NCBI GenBank assembly: GCA_963556145.1
Contig: OY744463.1
Coordinates: forward strand, 2,852,001-2,916,000
Length of the DNA stretch: 64,000 nucleotides
Direction of reading: 5' to 3'
Source of the DNA: Hygrocybe punicea
Lineage: Eukaryota; Basidiomycota; Agaricomycetes; Agaricales; Hygrophoraceae
The notes under the pieces were generated by a model that saw only the letters and a program-made list of their open reading frames with translations, made no database searches and was not told the origin of the DNA. Position numbers and translations under genes: made by a program. This document shows, in pieces, positions 1-10,220 of this stretch (position 1 is the first letter of the stretch; every line of letters begins with the position of its first letter).

Positions 1-5
1 GGGGC

Positions 6-389
6 ATGCATCATCCGACATCCCAGCAACCTCAACCTATTACTCAACCAGTAGTCCACGCCAATTTGACACTACCCACTCCCAATCCTCTCCCAAACCC
101 AACCACTCGGGTTGAGTATCCACTTATATCAACTTGGCTTGCTTACTGTGATAATTGTTCTGATCGTGCTGGCGAAGATTTCATTGGACTCCTGCCAAAA
201 TTCAATGAAGAAGGTTTCCGTCGACTTCACCAACTTACAGGGGATCGGATCAGTGTAGAGAAGCTTGCAGAATGGATCAGCATTGGACGAGGGACAGCGG
301 ACTTGCTTATTCACTATGCTGAAGAAGATGTGGCACTTATCAAGGCAGGGGCCCCTTTGATTGCCGCACCGGGAGCAGGCAAGGTTTAA
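6..389 (+). CDS. 3' part of a gene with a SAM-like C-terminal domain (partial)
   Basis: The frame is open to the first base of the window, so the true start probably lies upstream and the Met at base 6 is only the first visible one. The visible 127 residues have a Pro/Thr/Gln-rich segment (residues 1-35) and then a compact helical domain containing GDRISVEKLAEW and GRGTADLL, close to the C-terminus. This tail resembles SAM-like domains that end many repeat-associated agaricomycete hypothetical proteins; that resemblance is from memory. The stop TAA is at 387-389. No function is assigned. It sits next to the degenerate gene at 805-1893 and other repeats, so it may belong to a multicopy or transposon-linked family. 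Confidence 0.45.
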   Translation: MHHPTSQQPQPITQPVVHANLTLPTPNPLPNPTTRVEYPLISTWLAYCDNCSDRAGEDFIGLLPKFNEEGFRRLHQLTGDRISVEKLAEWISIGRGTADLLIHYAEEDVALIKAGAPLIAAPGAGKV

Positions 390-804
390 ATCAAGGAATA
401 CTGGGTTTCTCTTTGCATATCTACGACTATCTCATTGCAACAGGTTTTGGGAGGCCATTTGATGGTGGAATATAAAGAGTTTTGCATGTTGTTCAAAAGA
501 CCCTGAAGCCGAGAGTACATGAACAGTGCTTCTTGATGTAAATAATAAGAATATAGCTTCCAGCATTAAGAGGGATGGCGGGGGTAGATGCATGCAAAGA
601 TTTGAGCCTGCTGGCAGACTCCTGGAGTGACCAGAGTGATTGCATGTCCATCACTCATATTGAAAATTTTTGATTTTTGAATTCAGTGTTTTCGGAACTT
701 TGTACACCATGAACATCTAGAAATTACATTCGCACTCTCATATCTCAAAGCACTAAGCTGAAGGTTGAGTATTGCACGAGATATGATGATTTGAAGTTGG
801 AGGT
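390..804. other. Spacer with no recognised feature
   Basis: AT-rich non-coding sequence between the partial gene on the left and the degenerate gene on the right. No open frame with coding character, no clear repeat and no RNA gene was seen. Confidence 0.4.
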
Positions 805-1893
805 TTGCAAAAATGTGTAACTGTGACGTTGGCAAAGTCACGTGCAAAAGACAATAATAACTCTCATCTTCCCGATGGGTGTCAAGACACCAATCGCTGG
901 CGCCGTACCTTTGTGCCGACCTTCATCGGCTATGTTGCTAGCTACCATGATCCTTGGAGTGTCACTGATGTTGATGGCGTTCGAGCCATGCAAATCAAGT
1001 CTACAACCAACCGAAGATAACGCATCAAATCGAGACCCAACAGGCTGTTTATTGCGTCGTAAGTCAACTGTGTCTTCAGATTGATCCTTAACCTCATCAA
1101 CCACAGGCCGAGCAACGTGTCTACGAGTGGCGATCAGGCTTCGGCTCGACTGCCTTGGCAATGATCAACCACTTTTTTGAAACCGGTGCCAACTTTGAGG
1201 ACTGTGTGGCATTCGCAACACTAATGCTGGAGAATCTCAAGTTCCTTTATTCTAAAGCGGACAGTGATAACCCAGAGGTATGGTTCATGTCCCTTGTCAT
1301 TTCCTGATGCTAATGTGATCCCAGGAGTACCGGGGTTCGTTCTGTTCCCAGTTCATATTGCAGACACTTGCCTTCCACTTCAATGCTGTCCGTGGCTGTA
1401 TTGAAGTTCCCAAACTCAAGAAATTGAAGCCCAAAGTTGCAATTGCTCTTGCGGCGGCGGCTGTATGTGAACTTCCAGTAATTGCTGTAAATTCTAATCC
1501 TGTCAGCAGGTGGAATGCGGCTTTACGTTGTGGGTGGCTGGGGATGTTACTCTTGAGTTGGTGGACAGCGAGGGGGGTCTAAAAGTGGCCAAAGCCATCA
1601 CCAGGGCAATCAATCCGGAGACCGGCAAGGAATCAAACAAGCCAACTGCATTTGGCGAAGCAAACTGGGGTCCTAACACTCGGCGGTATCTGCTTTCACT
1701 CAACGAGTTTCGCGATCAATCAATCAACAAGATCATCAACAAAGCACAGCAATTTGTCAAGAATAGCAGCCGAAACATTGGCTCAACGACCTCTGGTACC
1801 AATGAACTCGACGTGGTTGACAAACGTGCCCATGTCCGGGATGTGTCTGATGATTCTGACGAAGAGTGTAGTTTTTTTTTCTCGCATGCATGA
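805..1893 (+). pseudogene. Agaricomycete-specific hypothetical protein (DUF6532-like?), probably frameshifted
   Basis: Exon-like blocks read RWRRTFVPTFIGYVASYHDPW (about 898-960), then after introns at 1059-1106, 1278-1324 and 1463-1509, EQRVYEWRSGFGSTALAM, FCSQFILQTLAFHFNAVRG and ESNKPTAFGEANWG. All three introns have GT-AG ends and sensible lengths. The order of blocks resembles a large agaricomycete family that I recall as DUF6532; this was not checked. The first block is in a different frame from the sequence just before the first intron, and its own frame stops at TAA 1018-1020. No intron would repair this, so a frameshift is likely. The tail is acidic (VSDDSDEE) and may continue through one more short intron. 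Function unknown. Confidence 0.45.
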
Positions 1894-2044
1894 CATACTT
1901 ATTATTCACCAGTCACTATGTTAACAGGATAACATGCCACTCAGGCTGTGGCACCGCCGTGACTGCATGACAGCATTAATGGACTCCAATTCGGCTCCCT
2001 GATACCCCCTCAAGCCCTTATGCTTTCCTTGATTTGCTTTAAAG

Positions 2045-2245
2045 TCATTTGTTGCCTTTGATTTCTTTGATCTTCAAGTTCCGATTCACAACTTTCTTGA
2101 CATTCTCATCATCCTTCCCTTTGCTACTGGCTGCATCCTTCCCTTTGCTACTGGCTGCATCCTTCCCTTTGCTACTGGCTGCATCCTTCCCTTTGCTACT
2201 GGCTGCAGTGCATGGCCTCACATTTTCTCCCAAGAACACTAGCAA
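2045..2245 (-). other. Short ORF containing an eight-residue tandem repeat
   Basis: A 66-residue minus-strand frame contains four perfect copies of AASSKGKD, followed by a Lys-rich tail. The repeat is wholly explained by the 24-bp minisatellite, which keeps frame because 24 is divisible by three. There is no homologous domain, no intron signal and no evidence of expression, so this may be a chance frame over a minisatellite. Confidence 0.2.
2111..2206. repeat. Minisatellite, 4 perfect copies of a 24-bp unit
   Basis: The unit begins ATCCTTCCCTTTGCTACTGG and ends CTGC. Copies run 2111-2134, 2135-2158, 2159-2182 and 2183-2206 with no mismatches, which suggests recent expansion. Confidence 0.95.
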
Positions 2246-2305
2246 TGAAGCCTTGAACCATCTCCGACTCGGAGTCTCTGGCAGTATGTCATATTGTTTT
2301 GGTTC

Positions 2306-2876
2306 TTACAGCGGTTTCGGAAAACCTTGTCATGCAACTTTTTTTTTTGTAAAATAAATAATGCTTACAAAGGCTCAGCCACCTGCCCTCAGCCATAACA
2401 GTCTTGCATCATGTGACCTCGAGATAACTGCACAACCATTGTAAAATGTGAATTATAAACTCAGTGAGAGGTGTATTGAAAATTTAAAATGGCATAAAAT
2501 TATAATGGGGTTGGTTGAAGGGTCAGAAATATTGTCAAGTCTTACATCCAAGGAGAGGATAGATATTTTAGGCCCAAAAACATGACTTTGGGCTGAACTG
2601 GCACTAATAATTCAACTCCTCCTTGAAAACAGGACTCAAAATGAGTTTAACCCACTTAGCCCTTCAACCAACCCCATTATAATTTTATGCCATTTTAAAT
2701 TTTCAATACATCTCTCACTGAGTTTATAATTCACATTTTACAATGGTTGTGCAGTTATCTCGAGGTCACATGATGCAAGACCGTTATGGCTGAGGGCAGG
2801 TGGCTGAGCCTTTGTAAGCATTATTTGTTTTACCAAAAAAAAAGTTGCATGACAAGGTTTTCCAAAACCGCTGTAA
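2306..2876. mobile_element. Fold-back / MITE-like element with long terminal inverted repeats
   Basis: The left arm, about 2306-2522, begins TTACAGCGGTTTCGGAAAAC. It is matched in inverse orientation by the right arm, about 2661-2876, which ends GGTTTTCCAAAACCGCTGTAA. The arms differ only at scattered positions over about 216 bp. They enclose a loop of about 138 bp that codes for nothing recognisable. The TACAG...CTGTA ends allow a TA target duplication of the Tc1/mariner kind, with TTA/TAA or a flanking TTC triplet as alternatives. No transposase is present, so the element is non-autonomous. Confidence 0.8.
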
Positions 2877-3625
2877 TTCTCTGAAATGTGTGCTTATTTT
2901 TCATCTTATTATAATCTTGAATTTTCTTGATACCATTTCTTACGATGCATCATCTTTGTGCATCTTGGTTGGTTTGAACTCTTCTTAAATTTGTCTTCTT
3001 AATTCTGGCTTAGCTGTCTTAAGCAATCTACCTTTCTTGATTTCTCTTGACTTAAGATTTTCACTTGTGACAAGGGTGACACCCTCCTGGATTCAAGAAC
3101 TCTCTGTCTTAATAAAAATTTTCTTATATTGTCTTAATTTTGATTTTAAGACGAGTTAAGATTCAATAAGATTACTTAAGACAAATTGTGTTTTCCTGAT
3201 GCAGTGGTATCTGGGTGTCATAAATGTCCTCCCATCATATGATACTTATATCATATGCTGGCTAAACATATAGTATGAAGACAGTTGTGATACAAAAATA
3301 TTGCTGGCACATCAGAAATAGTACTCAAGCAATTGATTGTGGAGTTGCACTCAGAATTGCTAAAGAATTAAAAACACATAAAATTCACGGTATTATCTTA
3401 ACATGTTATTCCTTAGACAAATCCTTTCAATTTCTTCACAAGCATCTAGGGAATAATTTTCTGATCAACTTTCCTACACAATGTGAAGCCATCTGATCAT
3501 TCTTTGTTGAGATATTCTTAGTACTAATTTGGAAATTTGGCACGGCACAACATACTATATATGCAAACAGCAATAATCCTAACCATCAACACGGCTGCCT
3601 TCTCGCATTTTTCTATAAATTCATT
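2877..3625. other. AT-rich spacer with CTTAA-rich tract; possible retroelement remnant
   Basis: Very T-rich on the + strand, with repeated CTTAA/CTTGA words between about 2890 and 3200. Around 3197-3217 it reads GATGCAGTGGTATCTGGGTG, which resembles an LTR end (CA) followed by a copia-type primer-binding site (TGGTATCAGAGC family), with mismatches. A 73-residue frame at 3275-3496 has no recognised domain. The last part is the upstream region of the uS17m gene. Confidence 0.25.
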
Positions 3626-4097
3626 ATGCCCCCTATGGCCTTTACCGGAGTCGTTACTAAAGTGGGCTTCATGCATAAAACTGCCACCGTGACAGTATCT
3701 CGGTATATATTACACAAAATTACTGGAAAGGTGAACGTTGAAGTTGATAACTGTAATCTTGTTTCTGATACCTGCACTTTCAGCGCATAGAGCGAAGTAA
3801 AAAGTTCCTAGTCCACGACGAAAAGAATGGTGGGTTCCTGTATGGCTTGATATTCAACTTGAAATGGGTATCAAATGAAATTTTGATTCAGAACTGCGAC
3901 ACGAAGATCTCGTAGTTATACGCAATTGCCCACCCATTTCTGCACGCAAGCGATTCAAGTTGGAAAAGGTTTTGAAAAGTCCAGAGACTGAACGAGAGCA
4001 TGCTCATGCTGGGACGCCTTCGGCCACGAGTGCGGCTATGAAGCAAATGCGAAATGAAATGAATAAAGAGGAATACATCCATATGAAGAAGGTATGA
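3626..4097 (+). CDS. Mitochondrial small-subunit ribosomal protein uS17m
   Basis: Component of the mitochondrial 37S subunit, of the bacterial S17 family that binds 16S-like rRNA. Three exons, 3626-3730, 3784-3829 and 3892-4097, give 118 residues. The OB-fold core is visible: MAFTGVVTKVGFMHKTATV, SRYILHKITGK, RIERSKKFLVHDEKN, then HEDLVVIRNCPPISARKRF, which fits the S17 signature (G-V-V...K-T-V...K...HDE...GD-V.I.ECRP.S..K). The fungal mitochondrial form has a Lys/Glu-rich C-terminal extension, also seen here. Introns are GT-AG, 53 and 62 bp. The start ATG at 3626 is preferred because it immediately precedes the conserved block; a second Met four codons in is possible. Confidence 0.85.
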
Positions 4098-4202
4098 TGA
4101 GGGTGTGATTTCGATGGGGAGGGGCACATGGAACAGATCTATGAGATACAAACTGTATGAAAATAACTCGACCATGCGGGAATGGAAGTACAGTAACTCG
4201 AT

Positions 4203-5134
4203 TCAAACTGAGACTTGTCGAGATGGGACCGGCGCTTCAGCATCAGCTGCCATTTCACTCAAATTTTGCTTCGAGAAGGCATCAATCATGGTTTCTTGGT
4301 CCTTGCGGCGTCGGTGCCGCCTTCGTCTGTCGTCCTTGATGACACGCTCAATGCGACGACGCACTTTGGTGTGTTGTCGAGGATCTGCAACAGCTTGTTT
4401 GCATCTGTAGCATGCAAGCTCGATGCTCGCTAACAGTCTCAGAGTCTCCGAATTGCTCAATGCCTATTAATGTATGCTTGTTGGCAGCTGAGATGATTTC
4501 AAAGATAATTGGGCGTACGTTCAGAGACCAAGAGACGACATGAGAAGCTTCGACGCATCCTATCACGACGAAATTTCCCCGTTTCTCCGCTTGAAGATCA
4601 GATCCCTTGCGGCGCACAGTGAGTAAGGACCAACGAATACGAAAGTTTAGGTCACTTCGCTGAACAAAGCCATGACCTTTCCTGTTGACACAGCGCGAAC
4701 CACTACCAACCAGAGAGAAGATTAGTCATGCCAGCTGCAGATAAACAAACCCACTCTCAGACACACCAACTCTTGATGAATGACCAATTAATTCTTGACT
4801 AACAAGTCCTCTACCAAGATATACCCAAGCATCTCTCTCCGGACGTCGATAATGGACTTTGACATGGATTTCTCGGAAATGATCACGAGGGAGGTGGGGT
4901 GGGAGCCCTGGAAGTCCCCACATGCAAATTTAAAGTCACCAAGCCCAGTAGGATAAAAACAGACGTACCGTGCGTGTTGCTGATTTCTGAGGTGCTCGGT
5001 ATGTCGTGTGCTGATTGCTGTCGCTGAGTATTGGCGTTGTCCATAACACAGTCAACTTCCATCTTATCCTCAGTCTATGCGCTGGCTTCCAGATGGGGAC
5101 TTTGTATAATGTAAATGCCACTCACCATGGTCAT
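4203..5134 (-). CDS. Conserved-looking hypothetical protein with Arg-rich C-terminal helix
   Basis: A multi-exon model on the minus strand joins cleanly. The first coding exon is only a few codons (ATG ACC ATG, 5126-5134), followed by a GTGAGT donor and an intron at 5075-5125. Later exons give an acidic start (EDKMEVDCVMDN), a central block VKVHYRRPERDAWVYLGRG, then SDLQAEKRGNFVVIGCVEA, and a last exon NSETLRLLASIELACYRCKQ followed by a strongly basic stretch RRRIERVIKDDRRRRHRRRK. Total is about 220 residues. The pattern of introns interrupting a continuous, well-ordered protein shows a real gene. I do not recognise a named domain; nuclear location is suggested only by the basic run. It shares a 280-bp divergent upstream region with the gene at 5415. 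Confidence 0.6.
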
Positions 5135-5414
5135 GTTTCAATTTCAACCTTCGAGCCGCTGGACTGAGGCAGTTTCGTGTGCACGTGACCACATTAGAGA
5201 CAAGCGTGTCGTAATCATGATGGTGATTGGTGAATAGGACCAAATATTTTTTTCCTCGTGCGGATTACGTAGAAGGGTTTCGACAGAGTATAAAGAGAGA
5301 CAAAGAACTCTATGTCACAAGCAGTGCTCGACAAAGACCATTGAGCCACACGATGAAAGGTTCCCAACTCATAAATTAGGGCGCAGTCTCGCAGATCGGA
5401 CAACAAACCTCCAC

Positions 5415-6051
5415 ATGTCTTATTTTCCTGGTCGTCGTACAGGTGGCGGTCGGAGCAGCCCTCAGCAGCTCACGTCTTCTCAGCTTGCTCCCGAAGAAGA
5501 AAAGGAATCACAAAAGGCAGAGTTCGGAGTCGATGACTTTAACATTCGGAAGGTGGAGAAGAAAGTTCGTATGGGCGCCAGAGGCAACATCTGTCACTGA
5601 TTCTAACTGTCAATCCCGATAGCGTGATGATGAGGACAGCGACTACAGGCCGTCGCAGGAGTCGAACGTGTCGTATGCCAGCAGCGGTGACGACAGCACA
5701 GCAGATGAATTGGACGAGAAACAGATCACCTACACGCACAAGACAAAGAGCCGAGTTATCGCCAAAAACGGCAGCAAAAAGGAATGTCTCTTCCTTCCGG
5801 GCTCCTCACAATCTTCTGATGTAGGAACATCAAACGGATGGATGGGGGCTGCTTGCAGCCGCCTGAACAAAACGCAGGTCAAGTTGGTGAAGAAAGCTTG
5901 GGAAGAAATCGCGGAGAAATCTAATGGGGAACTGGACATGACTGTGAAAGCAGTCATCGCTATATTGTACAGGTTGGAGGTGGAACATGTTGAGAATTTG
6001 CTGGACTGGTTGGAAAACAATCACCATGCGGCCTGGAAGTCTAGGGAATAA
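5415..6051 (+). CDS. Hypothetical protein, acidic middle and helical C-terminus
   Basis: Two exons (5415-5564 and 5623-6051) joined by a 58-bp intron with a GTTCGT donor encode 192 residues. The N-terminus is Arg/Gly/Gln-rich (MSYFPGRRTGGGR). A charged region follows, with DEDSDYRPSQES and SSGDDSTADELDEK. The last 60 residues look helical (VKLVKKAWEEIAEKS, KAVIAILYRLEVEHVENLLD). No family was recognised. The composition is typical of nuclear regulatory proteins, but this is inference. It is convergent with TAF5, whose stop lies 125 bp downstream. Confidence 0.6.
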
Positions 6052-6175
6052 CGAAAGTGGAGTGTATTACATTTTTGCCGTTATGCTGTACAATACATGT
6101 TAATACAAAATACTTGACGACTAGCGGCTCGAAGATAATAATATGGACTGACGGTGATGGTCATGCACAGATATC

Positions 6176-8993
6176 CTAACGCGCCTCAGGGGGGAGATAA
6201 CATCCCGAAACAAGACACAGATTCCGAGGTGTAAATTGCACATTCGTCACAGGTGTCCTTTTCGTCGGAAAAGTGGCTAGTAAATCAGTCCTGATAAAAG
6301 GGTATGAGAACTTGTCCGTTTCGAAAGGCTTTGATACATACGTCTCCATGTTATTTTCTGCTGACTCCTGGCCGGTAGGGTCTATTGACATGTAGGGCAT
6401 GATCCCATTTTCACGGGCTTTGCCAGGCAGTCCCGCAGCGCCCTTGACGTCCCAGCACCGGACTGTCCAATCAGCACCGCCACTGGCCAACACGGACGAT
6501 TCCGCACTAAAAGAGAGGGTGTATATCGACGCCGTGTGACCCGTCATCTTCTTGATTCGACGGCCAGAGCCCAAGTCCCAAAGGTTGATAGCAAGATCCT
6601 CACCTAAATACAAGGTTATTTCAGGGAACACAGGGGGACGGAGCTGATGGAGCACAGACCGGCACTCGCTAGATAACGACCGTCTGGACTTATCGCAAGA
6701 GAGGATACACTCCCCTGATGTCCCACAAAGACACGAACACAGAACCCACGTTGCACATCCCATAATCGTGCCGTCCAGTCACTTGACCCCGTAGCAAGGT
6801 ACAACGAGTTCGGGTGGAATTGCAAGCACTATAACCAAAGATATCAGGTCGAGCAAGGGAAAGACATGCGAAACCAGCCAACATCAACATCGCTCAGATG
6901 TCCGGCGTAAACACGCAGACAAGAAGTTCGATCAGTTGACCAAAGCCTGGCCGTCCTATCTCGACTGCCAGTGGCAAAATAAATCCCCATGGGACTCCAC
7001 TTGACATCCCATACAGGACTTTGGTGCCCGCGATAAGCGACGACGTTGGTCATGGTATCCAATGACCACAAGCGTGCCGTGGCATCCGCTGAAGCCGATA
7101 GCAGATGCTTTGGTGGGGCCGCTGAACCACAAAGTGGGTCAAAGGCGACTGAATATACTGGTCCGCTGTGGGCAATAAGTTTGCGAGTGGTAGATCCTCC
7201 CTTCTCCCGGATTTTGCGGAGTGAGGTAGCTACAGGAGGGAGGAAAGGTCAACAGTTAAATTGGTCGGATGAAAGACAAAGGCGTTAATGGACCATCTCT
7301 GATTGAGCTGGACTGAAAATCGCTCCTCATTCCTTTCAGCTTTTCACCTTTAAGGTTCCATAATCGAATATAGCTCTCGGTAAATCCAGCCGCTAAAAGC
7401 GAGTTGTCTGGAGAGAACGATGAACATGGCGACCTTTCGCAGACTTCTGAATGCAAACATTCACCAAGATATCCGAAAGGGTGCTTACCCATCCGCTACA
7501 TCGTGTAAGGTGTAAGCACATATGCTGGGCAGCGCACGTGCCCTCGCCGCACTAGCCTGCGGTGAGTTCACGTCGAAGGTACCCAGGACAGAAGGGTCAA
7601 GACGTATTCGCTTCCTGGCGTCCCGTACTTTTTCGACTTCTCGCTTGACATCTATCGCCTTGAAGGCTGGTGGATACGGGAGAAGGTCGATTTCCAATGG
7701 TGCAGTCATGCCAGGAAGGATTGAAGGCCTTGTATAGTGGATGTCATATTGTGCAGCATGGTCCCGATCAAGCATGGCTTGTTCCCTCAAGACACGCTCC
7801 GTCTCAGAACGGAGCTCTTCGGAAATCGGAGCAGGGCCTAGTTTCAGGTCTCCTTTCGTGATATTAAATGCTTGAGGATTTAAGAAGTTGTTGGCAGACC
7901 CGTTTGTCTGAGGAATCAGAGAGGACAAGAGACCAGTGGACTCCTCCCAAGCACTTGGGGCCACCGCTGTGCTTGATGATGTTACTGTAACGACGATGAA
8001 CACCAACGATAGTCAATGGAGCAAATTTTGTAATTACCATCAAAGCGTAGATGATTGTTCACAATTCGCATGATTGCCGCTCGCCCTCGTTTCCCTCTTT
8101 CGCCTGAGAACCCGAACCCTGCACCAGACGCCTCGCCTCCAACCCCTTCTGTCAGCCATCCTACAAGTAGCCCGAATCCTGACCGGCTCATTCGAATAGC
8201 ATATTTCTCATTGCGGAATCGTTGTGCGATTTCATCGTGTTGGACATGAAATGGGAGAAGTAGTGTCGACAGGTGATGCAATGTTTCGCTGTGAGAAGCC
8301 GCAAGCGGCTGTGAGAAGGCGGAAAAAAATTCGATGGCTATGAAAATGATCAGGCATATGTCAATGATGGAGTGACCAGGAACTACCGGCTTCTTTGAAA
8401 CCAAATTGTATCAAGTCAAGATAGAAATGGCAGAATATTGGAAATAGAATAGGTCGAAACTCTGGCTGGTTGGTCAGGATCAGCGTGAATCAAAACCCAA
8501 CTAAATCGGGTCAGCATACTCGATACATGTCCAAAGATCCGTCAACCCAAGCTTCAAGCTCCCGAAACCCTTCCTGCTTATCAGTAGGATCAAGAGATAA
8601 AATCTCCTCTGCGCCAACAGACCCAATACTGGCGATGAGACTTTGGATATTCGTTGGGTTCCCCATGGCTGTCAGCTCCTGTAAGACATTTGAAGTTTCT
8701 TTGAGGACATTCTCTCCGGGGCGAGAAGGTTTCTGAGCATAGACAGCCAACTTCTTCACCAAGTCATCCGCCGTGATTGTTGTCACTGTTCCCGACTGTT
8801 CACCTTTATCATCAGGAGATCCGCCATCAAGTCTGTCTAGCAGGGCCTGTTCTGCTGCACTGTGTCCGCGAGAGTGCAGGTATTCCAGAATAATACGATC
8901 AATGGCCGTGGCATTCTGGATAGGATCCAGAGCACCGGCATTGGCTGGAGAGGAAACACCGGGGGATTGTGACGATGTAGCTGGTGTAGACAT
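6176..8993 (-). CDS. taf5: TFIID subunit TAF5 (WD40 repeat protein; also in SAGA)
   Basis: Scaffold subunit of TFIID and of SAGA in the nucleus. The first exon starts at 8993 and gives a Ser/Pro/Ala-rich leader, a LisH motif ([20 protein letters not shown]) and the start of the TAF5 N-terminal domain. The next exons complete that domain ([38 protein letters not shown]). A linker with [13 protein letters not shown] follows. The C-terminal half is a WD40 propeller: [108 protein letters not shown] and [14 protein letters not shown]. Introns are short and several fall between WD repeats. It is divergent from MAD2, with only 83 bp between the start codons. Confidence 0.92.
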
Positions 8994-9076
8994 TGGCTAA
9001 TTCGATCACGTGCATTGTTTGTCGGGACGCGCCCTCATCTCCAACCTAACCTGTAAAAGTCCTACACGAATTCGCA
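8994..9076. promoter_or_regulatory. Bidirectional promoter between TAF5 and MAD2
   Basis: The 83 bp between two divergent start codons must contain both core promoters, or the 5' UTRs overlap the partner gene. It contains a perfect CACGTG E-box at 9007-9012 and a GC-rich GGGACGCGCCC element at about 9024-9034 that resembles MBF/E2F-type cell-cycle sites (ACGCG core). Regulation by these sites is inference. Confidence 0.5.
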
Positions 9077-9897
9077 ATGGCAACAAAGCAAAAGAACCGT
9101 CAAGCCATTACACTGAAAGGATCCACGAATCTCGTCACAGAGTTCTTCAAATACGCCGTGAATACGTACGCATGCTGGTCATGGTATCGGACAATTGCTA
9201 ATTATTCGAATAGGATTCTCTTTCAAAGAGAAGTCTACCCGTCTGACGATTTTCACATGGTGAAGAAATATGGCCAGACAGTGCTCGTTACCCAGGATCT
9301 AGCACTGGAGAATTATCTGGAAAGGTACCAGTGTTTGTTCCTCATGTAAGGCGTTGAGCTTAAAAAAAGAATTCAGAATCCTTACACAGGTTCAGAGTGA
9401 GTCAATATATCAAACGTACCGAGACTTTGACCAACCTCTCCACAGAGTGGCTCCTGACAGGCTCCGTGACACAACTTGTGTTGGCAATTATCTCGAAGGA
9501 CACAAGAACGCCACTGGAGCGTTGGGTATTCGACATTAAGCTGGTGGAATCACCCGCTGACTCAACGGCGTCGTTTGTCCATCACATATCAGAGGGTATC
9601 CAAAACTAAATGAATTGTCCCAGGGCGCCCAAGCCAGAGTCGGAAATCCAGTCGGAGATCCGGGCGATCCTCAAACAGATTATCTCGATGGTAACTTACC
9701 TGCCAGTCATTCACGAACCAACGGTGTTCAATATACTCGCTTACACATCGGACTCAGCGGACGTCCCAGCCAATGAGTGGGTTGACACGGACCCGCTGGC
9801 AATTGAGGCTAGCAAAAGCCAGCAAGTGAAGATGCGGAGCTTTAGTACTGATGTTCACAGGATTGAAGCCATGGTTGCATACAGGTACGAGGAGTAG
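9077..9897 (+). CDS. mad2: Spindle assembly checkpoint protein MAD2 (HORMA domain)
   Basis: Mad2 binds Mad1 and Cdc20 at unattached kinetochores and helps inhibit the anaphase-promoting complex. Four exons, 9077-9165, 9214-9324, 9390-9569 and 9624-9897, give 217 residues, close to the usual 200-210. The HORMA domain fills the protein: ITLKGSTNLVTEFFKYAVNT, ILFQREVYPSDDFHMVKKYG, ERWVFDIKL, EIQSEIRAILKQI, and the mobile C-terminal safety-belt region with MRSFSTDVHRIEAMVAYRYE. The third intron is placed at a GTCGTT donor because only this phase joins ADSTA to APKPESEI; a rarer donor, so this junction deserves a cDNA check. Confidence 0.93.
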
Positions 9898-10220
9898 AAA
9901 CGGATACATGGCGATGCAGATGGCTTTGACGTGTATGTATGATGGAAAGAATTTTATAGTACCGCTCGCCAACCGTTGACTGCTGTCACGCATAATGTTT
10001 GACCGGACAAGACCGAGCGCGCGGAGGCATCGCCTTGTTGCTAGCAACCAATTGTCCTTAACCGTGTACTTCCATCAGACTCACTTGCTCACCCCCCCCC
10101 CAAGTCTTTCGCTTTATTTCTCGTCCCCTCCCAGTCCTTTTCCCTTCTCTGGTTTCTTTCCTTTGTCTGGCTGGATCCGGATCTGAGCCTACTATTTCTC
10201 TGAGTAACCGATATTTTGTC
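9898..10220. promoter_or_regulatory. Upstream region of the NADPH oxidase gene with CT-rich tract
   Basis: Non-coding. It includes a C-run and a long pyrimidine-rich tract at about 10082-10170, typical of the region just upstream of well-expressed basidiomycete genes. No TATA box was evident. Confidence 0.4.

Noticed and set aside
4105..4460. Plus-strand frames over the 4203-5134 gene
   Set aside because: Shadows of the Arg-rich minus-strand exon.
10089..10103. C-run as a possible telomere-like or structural element
   Set aside because: A simple homopolymer inside an ordinary pyrimidine-rich promoter tract.
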